From: Truepera sp.
GTDB taxonomy: Bacteria; Deinococcota; Deinococci; Deinococcales; Trueperaceae
Length of the DNA: 8,908 bases
Assembly: GCA_018333775.1 (NCBI GenBank)
Contig: JAGXSO010000126.1
Coordinates: 1-8,908, forward strand
Direction: 5' to 3'
Shown: positions 1 through 4,724 of the stretch, piece after piece
Position numbering within the stretch: position 1 is the first letter of the stretch
Layout of the letters: every line of letters starts with the position of its first letter
Program-made: the position numbers and the translations under genes
The notes under the pieces: model-generated
The model's input: the letters and a program-made list of their open reading frames with translations, nothing else
Database searches by the model: none
Told to the model about the DNA's origin: nothing

Positions 1-78
1 GTAACTCCCGTTGCTCGGACGTACCGCTACATCAAGGCGGGCTTTGGAAACATCGATGCCAACAAAGACTTCTCCCAC
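1..78 (-). CDS. IS110-family transposase (DEDD recombinase), N-terminal fragment cut by the window edge
   Basis: Read on the minus strand from GTG at 78-76, the frame stays open to the window edge and gives 26 residues. They include VGIDVSKARLDVAV, the standard first motif of IS110/IS1111 transposases, and Asp9 is the first acidic residue of the RuvC-like DEDD catalytic site. The family cuts and rejoins DNA with this RuvC-like domain plus a C-terminal serine domain, which is off the window. The GTG start is supported by a strong Shine-Dalgarno sequence AAGGAGG at 90-84, 5 nt upstream. A longer minus-strand frame over 27-263 is a shadow: it runs through the structured non-coding end and stops at codon 79 without family motifs. 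Family assignment is firm; subgroup and integrity cannot be judged from 26 residues. Confidence 0.85.
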   Translation of the reverse strand, partial: MGEVFVGIDVSKARLDVAVRPSNGSY

Positions 79-257
79 AAGAGCCTCCTTTGTGCCTCTG
101 GGATAGGACTTGCTCCAGCAGCATCCTTCCTTGCAGATACGAGCTTACAGGCTCTGACAACCGTTCGGACTCGAGCTGGAGACTCCGGCACGGCGATCCA
201 TGCTTTCTCACGGTCTCCTAGACCTTGGAGGTAACGGTCTGCCGTGCCGTGTCCCAA
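79..257 (-). ncRNA. Candidate IS110 bridge RNA (two-domain structured 5' non-coding end)
   Basis: Seen in the sequence: on the minus strand two separate perfect stems close two consecutive domains. Domain 1 is closed by 9 bp (CGGCACGGC at 249-241 with GCCGTGCCG at 194-186). Within it AGACC (240-236) pairs with GGTCT (224-220) around an 11-nt loop, GTTACCTCCAA. Domain 2 is closed by 7 bp (CTCCAGC at 181-175 with GCTGGAG at 119-113). Known: IS110-group elements such as IS621 express a bridge RNA of about 177 nt from this position, with a target-binding loop followed by a donor-binding loop. The length, order and two-domain form fit. Inferred: domain 1 is the target loop and domain 2 the donor loop. 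The exact ends are not determined; the 3' end may reach into the transposase Shine-Dalgarno region. Confidence 0.5.
84..90 (-). promoter_or_regulatory. Ribosome binding site of the IS110 transposase
   Basis: AAGGAGG on the minus strand, 5 nt before the GTG at 78-76. It decides the transposase start and marks the downstream limit of the preceding non-coding RNA region. Confidence 0.75.
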
Positions 258-261
258 TCTC

Positions 262-267
262 AAGATA
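262..267 (-). promoter_or_regulatory. Possible -10 box (TATCTT) for bridge RNA and transposase
   Basis: TATCTT on the minus strand lies 12 nt before the first arm of the domain 1 stem and close to the inferred IS end. I see no -35 hexamer at a suitable distance upstream. In IS110 elements a full promoter can form only when the two ends join in the circular intermediate, with the -35 box supplied by the other end. That would fit, but the -10 box alone is weak evidence. Confidence 0.25.
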
Positions 268-268
268 C

Positions 269-275
269 AAGGAGG
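269..275 (+). promoter_or_regulatory. Ribosome binding site of casB
   Basis: AAGGAGG, 6 nt before the GTG at 282. It supports GTG 282 as the casB start. It overlaps or abuts the inferred IS110 boundary, so the insertion has left casB translation signals intact. I see no convincing plus-strand promoter between 79 and 281, so transcription of the operon must come from upstream, through the IS, or from an unrecognised promoter. Confidence 0.7.
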
Positions 276-281
276 TAGAGG

Positions 282-881
282 GTGCTAAAGGAAATTAGTA
301 GGGAACAGGCTTTCATACGCCACTTGCGCCGCCGCAGCGAGCCCGCCGACCTGGCGAGGATGCGCCGGGCCCTGGGCGACCCCGGTCAGGAAGTGATCCC
401 GGTGGTCGAGGGGTTCCTGGGGCGCATTCAGGACGAGCGCGAAGACCGCTGGGAGCGGCTGGTCTACTACCTGGTGGCCGGGTTATGGGCTACCACGGTG
501 TCTTCATCGGAGCTGGAGCAGCTTCACCAGCAGTCCGAGGAGGAGGCGGAGCCGACGCAAACCGAGGAAAAGCCAGTGGAGGCAGGTTACCGCCGGACGC
601 TGGGGCACGCCATCGCCCAGCTTTACCTTGCCCGTAACCAGTCCCGGAGTATCGAGCAGCGCTTTATCGCTCTGCTTGATGCCGACGAAGAGCAACTACC
701 CTATCGGCTGCGCCAGATGATGCAACTAGTCAAGACCGAGGATGGCATCCGTATTTATTGGTCGGAACTCTTGCGCGACCTGCTGGCCTGGAACCGCGAA
801 CGCAAGCCTGTGCAGCAGAAGTGGGCCAGGGCTTTCTACCGCACCGTGTCCAAAGAAACCAAAGAAGGAGAGGAAGAATGA
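282..881 (+). CDS. casB: Cse2 (CasB), Cascade small subunit, type I-E
   Basis: 199 residues. Cse2 is the small alpha-helical subunit, present as a dimer in type I-E Cascade, that forms part of the belly and stabilises the R-loop with the displaced DNA strand. The family signature is clear: FIRHLRRR near residues 11-18, [10 protein letters not shown] at 23-32, then [11 protein letters not shown] at 125-135, [13 protein letters not shown] at 139-151 and a C-terminal [10 protein letters not shown] at 177-186. It is longer than E. coli CasB (160 aa). Much of the excess is an acidic low-complexity stretch at about residues 85-100 (many Glu) and an acidic tail. GTG 282 is chosen for the Shine-Dalgarno sequence AAGGAGG and because the family N-terminus follows directly. 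The stop overlaps the cas7e start (ATGA). Normally cas8e is the gene just upstream; here an IS110 end occupies that place. Confidence 0.93.
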   Translation: MLKEISREQAFIRHLRRRSEPADLARMRRALGDPGQEVIPVVEGFLGRIQDEREDRWERLVYYLVAGLWATTVSSSELEQLHQQSEEEAEPTQTEEKPVEAGYRRTLGHAIAQLYLARNQSRSIEQRFIALLDADEEQLPYRLRQMMQLVKTEDGIRIYWSELLRDLLAWNRERKPVQQKWARAFYRTVSKETKEGEEE

Positions 882-2080
882 AACACCTGCTCGAGATCCA
901 CATCCTGCAAAACTTTGCCCCGTCCAACCTCAACCGCGACGATACCGGCAGCCCCAAAGACGCCATTTTTGGCGGCTACCGCCGCGCTCGCATCAGCAGC
1001 CAGAGCCTCAAGCGGGCCATGCGCGAGTACGTGCGCGACAACCCCAACGGCTTGTCGCAAGAGGCAACCGCCATCCGCACCAAGCGCCTGGTGCAGGAAT
1101 TGGTGCGTCAGTTGATCGATAGGGGTCGCCCTGAGGACGAGGCCCTGCAGAAGGTCACGCTGGCCCTGGGGGGCATGGGCCTTAAGGTAGGAGAGGAAAA
1201 TAAAACCCAGTACCTGTTGTTTGTGGGCAGGCAAGAAGTGAAGAAAATAGCTGAACTGATTCATGACCACTGGAACAGCCTGGTCGCAGGTCAGGCCGAG
1301 GAGGAAGGCGGTAAGAAAAAAGCTAAAGATTTGAAGAGAGCCGCTCGAGAAGCCGTTTCAGCCGAAATCAAGAAGGCTCTGAGCCAGGTCTTGGACGGGG
1401 GTAAGGCGGTGGATGTGGCCCTGTTTGGCCGCATGTTGGCCGATCTGCCTGAAAAAAACCAGGACGCGGCCTGCCAGGTGGCCCATGCCATCTCCACCAA
1501 CGCGGTGGAGCGCGAGTTCGATTTCTACACCGCCGTGGACGACCTCAAGCCCGACGACACCTCCGGGGCAGACATGCTAGGCACGGTGGAGTTCAACTCG
1601 GCCTGTTTCTACCGCTACGCTGCTCTCGACCTCCAACAGCTTCACAAAAACCTGCAGGGTGATACCGAGCTGATGTTCAAAGGCCTCGAGGCTTTCCTGC
1701 GGGCGATGGTAAAAGCCAAACCCAGCGGCAAGCAGAACAGCTTTGCTGCGCACAACGACCCCGAGTATGTGGTGTTAACCGTTCGCCAGGAGGCCGACCC
1801 TCGCAGTTTAGCAAATGCCTTTGAGAAACCTGCCCGGCACAGCAGGGATTTACGCCTCACCGAGGCTTCCGCCGTCAAGTTTGAGCAGAAATGGCGTTGG
1901 CTCGAGGAGGCTTACAACCAAGCTGGAACCACGTTCCGTCTCAACGATCCAGAACTGGATGGTGCGGATTTCCGTCGCAAGGGTGAGGAAAAGGCCGAGC
2001 GGGTGGGGGTTATGGTTAGAAACCTGGAGGACCTGATCCTAAAGACCCTGGAGGCGGCCCGTAAGGCGATGGGGGTTTGA
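878..2080 (+). CDS. cas7e: Cas7e (Cse4/CasC), Cascade backbone subunit
   Basis: 400 residues. Cas7e is the RRM-fold (RAMP) subunit that polymerises, six copies per complex, along the crRNA spacer to form the Cascade backbone. The N-terminus shows the family block [20 protein letters not shown] at residues 13-32, followed by [15 protein letters not shown] at 35-49. Further blocks are [12 protein letters not shown] (179-190), VAHAISTN (201-208), [10 protein letters not shown] (213-222) and the [13 protein letters not shown] segment (281-293). It is longer than E. coli CasC (363 aa); a charged Lys/Glu-rich helical stretch at about 139-168 accounts for part of this. The open frame extends upstream to 758, but ATG 878 is the right start: it has AAGGAG upstream at 865-870, overlaps the casB stop as ATGA, and begins with the expected family N-terminus. 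Confidence 0.95.
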   Translation: MKHLLEIHILQNFAPSNLNRDDTGSPKDAIFGGYRRARISSQSLKRAMREYVRDNPNGLSQEATAIRTKRLVQELVRQLIDRGRPEDEALQKVTLALGGMGLKVGEENKTQYLLFVGRQEVKKIAELIHDHWNSLVAGQAEEEGGKKKAKDLKRAAREAVSAEIKKALSQVLDGGKAVDVALFGRMLADLPEKNQDAACQVAHAISTNAVEREFDFYTAVDDLKPDDTSGADMLGTVEFNSACFYRYAALDLQQLHKNLQGDTELMFKGLEAFLRAMVKAKPSGKQNSFAAHNDPEYVVLTVRQEADPRSLANAFEKPARHSRDLRLTEASAVKFEQKWRWLEEAYNQAGTTFRLNDPELDGADFRRKGEEKAERVGVMVRNLEDLILKTLEAARKAMGV

Positions 2081-2770
2081 ATGTCCACCCTGCTATTGCG
2101 ACTGGCCGGCCCGATGCAGTCCTGGGGCACCAAGAGCCGCTTTGACGAGCGAGACACCGATCTTCTACCCTCCAAAAGCGGGGTGATCGGCCTGCTGTGC
2201 GCTGCGATAGGCATCGACCGAGAGGAGCGCGAGCCGGTACTGCAACTGGCGGACTTGCGCATGGGCGTGCGGGTGGATCAGCCGGGGGTACTGCGCTACG
2301 ACTACCAGACTGCCCAGAACGTGATCGCTGCCGACCAATCCAAGGTACACCCCACCACAGTTTCGAGGCGCTTCTACCTATCGGATGCAGTTTTTCTGGT
2401 GGGGCTCGAGGGGGCGGATCGGGGCCTGCTGAGGCGCGCCCACCTCGCTCTCAAAAACCCGGCCTGGCTGCTTTTTCTAGGGAGAAAGGGTTATCTGCCA
2501 AGCCCAGGAGTATTCCTGTCCGATGGTTTGCGTGATGAGCCCCTGCGGGAAGCTCTTGGATACAAGTTCCTCGGGCGTGAGTGGCCCAAGGACGAGAATG
2601 GAAAGGACGTCGAACGACTTCCCGTGATACTTGAAAACCGGGACTCGAGCGAAGGCTCACTGCGCATGGATCAGCCGCTCGGTTCATTTGCCGAGCGCCG
2701 TTTTGGAGCTCGCTTCGTAGTTCCAGATTCGGTGGAGGTGAAGCGTGTATCTGAGCCAGCTTCAGCTTGA
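2081..2770 (+). CDS. cas5e: Cas5e (CasD), Cascade subunit binding the crRNA 5' handle
   Basis: 229 residues, near the family's usual size (E. coli CasD 224). Cas5e is a RAMP protein that caps the foot of Cascade and holds the 5' handle of the crRNA next to Cas8e. The N-terminal block LLLRLAGPMQSWG (residues 4-16) with SRFDERDT (19-26) and PSKSGVIGLLCAAIG (30-44) is diagnostic. Later family features are SRRFYLSDAVFLVGLEG, the LFLGRKGYLPSPGV glycine-rich segment, and RRFGARFV near the C-terminus. The ATG follows the cas7e stop without a gap (TGA-ATG) and has no distinct Shine-Dalgarno sequence of its own beyond G-rich sequence in the end of cas7e, so translation is probably coupled. Its 3' end overlaps cas6e by 26 nt. 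Confidence 0.95.
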   Translation: MSTLLLRLAGPMQSWGTKSRFDERDTDLLPSKSGVIGLLCAAIGIDREEREPVLQLADLRMGVRVDQPGVLRYDYQTAQNVIAADQSKVHPTTVSRRFYLSDAVFLVGLEGADRGLLRRAHLALKNPAWLLFLGRKGYLPSPGVFLSDGLRDEPLREALGYKFLGREWPKDENGKDVERLPVILENRDSSEGSLRMDQPLGSFAERRFGARFVVPDSVEVKRVSEPASA

Positions 2771-3377
2771 CCCCCGTTCCAAACAAGCCCGCACCGACCT
2801 CGCTAACCCCTACCAGCTCCACGCCACTCTCTGCCGCGCCTTCGCCCCCGAAGACCAGCGCCCGCCCCGGTTCTTGTGGCGGCTCGAGGAGGGCAAAACC
2901 CCCCAGGTTCTGGTGCAGAGCCCGAATCTGCCCAACTGGGAAATCCTGACCCAACGCTTCCCCGGCTATTTCGCCCAGGCCCCCCAGTCCAAGCCGATTC
3001 CTTTGGATCACCTCCAGCCCGCCCAGATTCTTCGCTTCCGCCTGAAGGCCAACCCCACCGTTACCAAGAAAGACGCTGCCGATCCAGAGGGCAAAAAGCG
3101 TAAACGCCACGGCCTGAAGGATGTCGAGGAACAACTCCAGTGGCTTCACCGCCAGGGAGCTAAGGGGGGTTTCATGGTACTGGGCGCGATGGTGGCCCAG
3201 AGCGAGCGGATCAGGATGCACAAACATGACGGTGGGAGTCCCATCGTGATCCAGTCCGCGCATTACGAAGGTCATCTGAAAATCACCGACCTCGAGACCT
3301 TCAAGCGTACCCTCGAGACCGGTCTGGGCCATGCCAAGGCGCTGGGCTTCGGCCTGCTCTCTGTCGCCAAGGGGTAA
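2745..3377 (+). CDS. cas6e: Cas6e (Cse3/CasE), crRNA-processing endoribonuclease
   Basis: 210 residues. Cas6e cuts the pre-crRNA at the 3' base of each repeat hairpin without a metal ion and stays bound to the hairpin as the Cascade head. The catalytic region is DLANPYQLHATLCRAF; its histidine is residue 26, the same number as the catalytic His of the T. thermophilus enzyme, with Tyr23 close by. The C-terminal glycine-rich RAMP loop GLGHAKALGFGLLSVA (193-208) is intact. A basic stretch KKRKRH near 117-122 suits RNA binding. The GTG start at 2745 has GGAGGTG at 2734-2740, 4 nt upstream, inside cas5e; the two genes overlap by 26 nt in different frames. The repeat in the downstream array has the matching 6-bp hairpin. 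No damage seen. Confidence 0.95.
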   Translation: MYLSQLQLDPRSKQARTDLANPYQLHATLCRAFAPEDQRPPRFLWRLEEGKTPQVLVQSPNLPNWEILTQRFPGYFAQAPQSKPIPLDHLQPAQILRFRLKANPTVTKKDAADPEGKKRKRHGLKDVEEQLQWLHRQGAKGGFMVLGAMVAQSERIRMHKHDGGSPIVIQSAHYEGHLKITDLETFKRTLETGLGHAKALGFGLLSVAKG

Positions 3378-3380
3378 GCA

Positions 3381-4343
3381 GTGAAGTACGAGACTCGCAA
3401 CCTCCAAGAACTACCCAAGTTCCGCGACGGTCTAGGCTACCTCTACCTCGAGCACGGGCGCATCGAGCAAGAGGACCAGGCGATCGCCCACTACGGCCCC
3501 GACGGCATGACCGCCGTGCCTATCGCCGCTCTGGGGGTCATAATGCTCGGCCCCGGCACCAGCGTTACTCACGCCGCCATCAAGGCGCTCGCTGCCAACG
3601 GCTGCTCGGTCTTTTGGGTCGGCGAGGAGATGGTGCGCTTCTACGCTAGCGGTACCGGCGAGACCCGCAGCACCCAGCACCTCCTTAAACAGGTGCGCGC
3701 CTACAGCCATCCGCCAACTAGATTGGAGGTCGTCAAGCGCCTTTATCATCTCCGCTTTCCCGAACCGCTACCCGAAAGCCTAAGCTTGCAGCAGATCCGC
3801 GGCCACGAAGGGGTACGCGTGCGCGACACCTACGCCTACTGGAGCCGCGAGACCGGCGTGCCGTGGCACGGGCGCAACTATAGCCGCGGCAACTGGGCGC
3901 AATCCGACCCCATCAATCGCGCCATTAGCGCCGGGGCCGCCTGCCTCTATGGACTGTGTCATGCCGCCATCGTCAGCGCCGGCTATAGCCCGGCGCTCGG
4001 CTTCATCCATACCGGCAAGCAGCTTTCGTTTGTCTTCGATATCGCCGACCTCTACAAGGCCGAAACGCTCATTCCCACTGCGTTCAGAGTGGTAGCCGAG
4101 TCGTCCGAGAGTGTCGAGCGGCGCGTGCGCACCATCCTGCGCGACCAGATGCGCGAGGTTAGACTCCTAGAGCGCATCGTCGCTGATTTACACGCTCTTT
4201 TCGACAGTCTGGACATCCCTGACCCCTATGCTGAGGACGCCGCCAGACCCGGCGAGCTGTGGGACCCTGAGGGGAACGTTCCTGGAGGTGTCGCCTATGG
4301 TTGTGATGATCCTGGAGAAAGTCCCCAAGAGCCTCAGGGGTGA
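3381..4343 (+). CDS. cas1e: Cas1e, spacer integrase of type I-E
   Basis: 320 residues (E. coli Cas1 305). With Cas2e it forms the Cas1(4)-Cas2(2) integrase that captures PAM-bearing pre-spacers and inserts them at the leader-proximal repeat. The metal-binding active site is complete: Glu143 in IRGHEGVRVRDTYAYW, His210 in LGFIHTGKQLSFVFDIADLY, and Asp220 and Asp223 in the same block, matching E. coli Glu141, His208, Asp218 and Asp221 with an offset of two. The tail from about residue 280 is Pro/Gly/acidic and probably flexible, like the Pro-rich E. coli tail. The GTG start lies 3 nt after the cas6e stop with AAGGGG at 3369-3374. The 3' end overlaps cas2e by 47 nt. Confidence 0.96.
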   Translation: MKYETRNLQELPKFRDGLGYLYLEHGRIEQEDQAIAHYGPDGMTAVPIAALGVIMLGPGTSVTHAAIKALAANGCSVFWVGEEMVRFYASGTGETRSTQHLLKQVRAYSHPPTRLEVVKRLYHLRFPEPLPESLSLQQIRGHEGVRVRDTYAYWSRETGVPWHGRNYSRGNWAQSDPINRAISAGAACLYGLCHAAIVSAGYSPALGFIHTGKQLSFVFDIADLYKAETLIPTAFRVVAESSESVERRVRTILRDQMREVRLLERIVADLHALFDSLDIPDPYAEDAARPGELWDPEGNVPGGVAYGCDDPGESPQEPQG

Positions 4344-4611
4344 GCTGACCCGCTGGATGCTCGAGGTCTCGACCGGCGTCTTTGTCGGCACTGCGAGCGG
4401 CATGGTGCGTGACCTGCTGTGGGAGAAATGTGTAGATAAAAGCCGCGCTGGGCGCTGCTGTCAGCTCTATCGCACGAATAACGAGCAGGGTTATGCCATC
4501 CGCATGCACGGTGACAGCAATCGCAGCGTCAGCGACTTCGACGGACTCACGCTCGTCACTGTCAAGAATGCCAAGTGGGAGAAGATGTTCGTAGAGCCCG
4601 CAGGAAGCTGA
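4297..4611 (+). CDS. cas2e: Cas2e, structural partner of Cas1e in spacer acquisition
   Basis: 104 residues, a little longer than E. coli Cas2 (94 aa). Cas2e is the central dimer of the adaptation complex and holds the pre-spacer duplex. The sequence follows the I-E Cas2 subfamily pattern: MVVMILEKVPKSLRGELTRW at the N-terminus (E. coli has LVVVTENVPPRLRGRLAIW), then MLEVSTGVFVG, a central DLLWEKC helix, the NNEQGYAIRMHGDSNR segment and FDGLTLV near the end. The open frame reaches upstream to an ATG at 4228, but ATG 4297 is preferred: it starts the family N-terminus and has a GGAGG sequence at 4284-4288. It overlaps cas1e by 47 nt, so translation is probably coupled. It is the last gene before the leader. 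Confidence 0.93.
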   Translation: MVVMILEKVPKSLRGELTRWMLEVSTGVFVGTASGMVRDLLWEKCVDKSRAGRCCQLYRTNNEQGYAIRMHGDSNRSVSDFDGLTLVTVKNAKWEKMFVEPAGS

Positions 4612-4724
4612 CTTTTGCGGGGCAATTTGGCAATACAATGCATCTGTATGCCGAGGACCATGACAACTAAGCCTTTGGGATACTTCCAGGGCCTTTTTGC
4701 GTGTTTTTAGCGTCTGGGTCTAGT
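4612..4724 (+). promoter_or_regulatory. CRISPR leader
   Basis: 113 nt of AT-richer sequence between the cas2e stop and the first repeat, with no open frame. By position it should hold the array promoter and the signals guiding integration by Cas1e-Cas2e. A possible -10 box is TACAAT at 4634-4639, but I see no good -35 box at 16-18 nt, so the promoter is not firmly located. A short dyad GCAT-CTGT-ATGC lies at 4640-4651. I see no clear match to the E. coli IHF leader site, and IHF-dependent integration would not be expected in Thermales. The location next to cas2e and the repeat orientation show this is the leader end, so spacers near 4753 are the newest. Confidence 0.75.
4673..4698 (+). terminator. 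Weak terminator-like hairpin in the leader
   Basis: CTTTGGGA (4673-4680) can pair with TTCCAGGG (4684-4691), with three G-U pairs, around a 3-nt loop. CC and a run of five T follow (4694-4698), and a second run of five T lies at 4704-4708. It could end the cas operon transcript before the array, or be a leader element with another role. The stem is weak, so this is tentative. Confidence 0.25.

Larger units (their letters stand above)
1..270 (-). mobile_element. IS110-family insertion sequence, left (transposase 5') end, partial
   Basis: The region holds the N-terminus of a DEDD transposase preceded by about 190 nt of structured non-coding sequence, the arrangement of IS110-group elements, whose long non-coding end precedes the transposase gene. 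The rest of the element lies off the left edge. IS110 elements usually lack clear terminal inverted repeats, so the boundary is inferred. I place it near 270/271 because the heptamer GGAGGTA at 271-277 looks like target flank and the casB Shine-Dalgarno sequence is still intact. The boundary could be wrong by about 10-15 nt. The element lies antisense to the cas operon, directly upstream of casB. Confidence 0.7.

Noticed and set aside
27..263. A 78-codon minus-strand frame covering the left end.
   Set aside because: It runs in a different frame from the IS110 transposase and through the structured non-coding region; the GTG at 78 with its Shine-Dalgarno sequence is the real gene.
130..270. 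GTATCT is shared between the inferred IS end and domain 2 of the candidate RNA, as a possible donor guide.
   Set aside because: It is only 6 nt, and the strand is wrong for a right donor guide, which should be complementary rather than identical to the left-end sequence.
758..877. A longer cas7e starting at ATG 758.
   Set aside because: The extra 40 residues overlap the end of casB and do not resemble the family N-terminus, which begins exactly at ATG 878.
2451..3407. A 318-codon minus-strand frame opposite cas5e and cas6e.
   Set aside because: It is a shadow frame in GC-rich DNA. The plus strand here encodes two well-conserved Cas proteins, and the antisense product shows no family motif.
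4159..4638. A 159-codon minus-strand frame opposite cas1e and cas2e.
   Set aside because: It is antisense to conserved genes, has no recognisable motif and runs into the leader.
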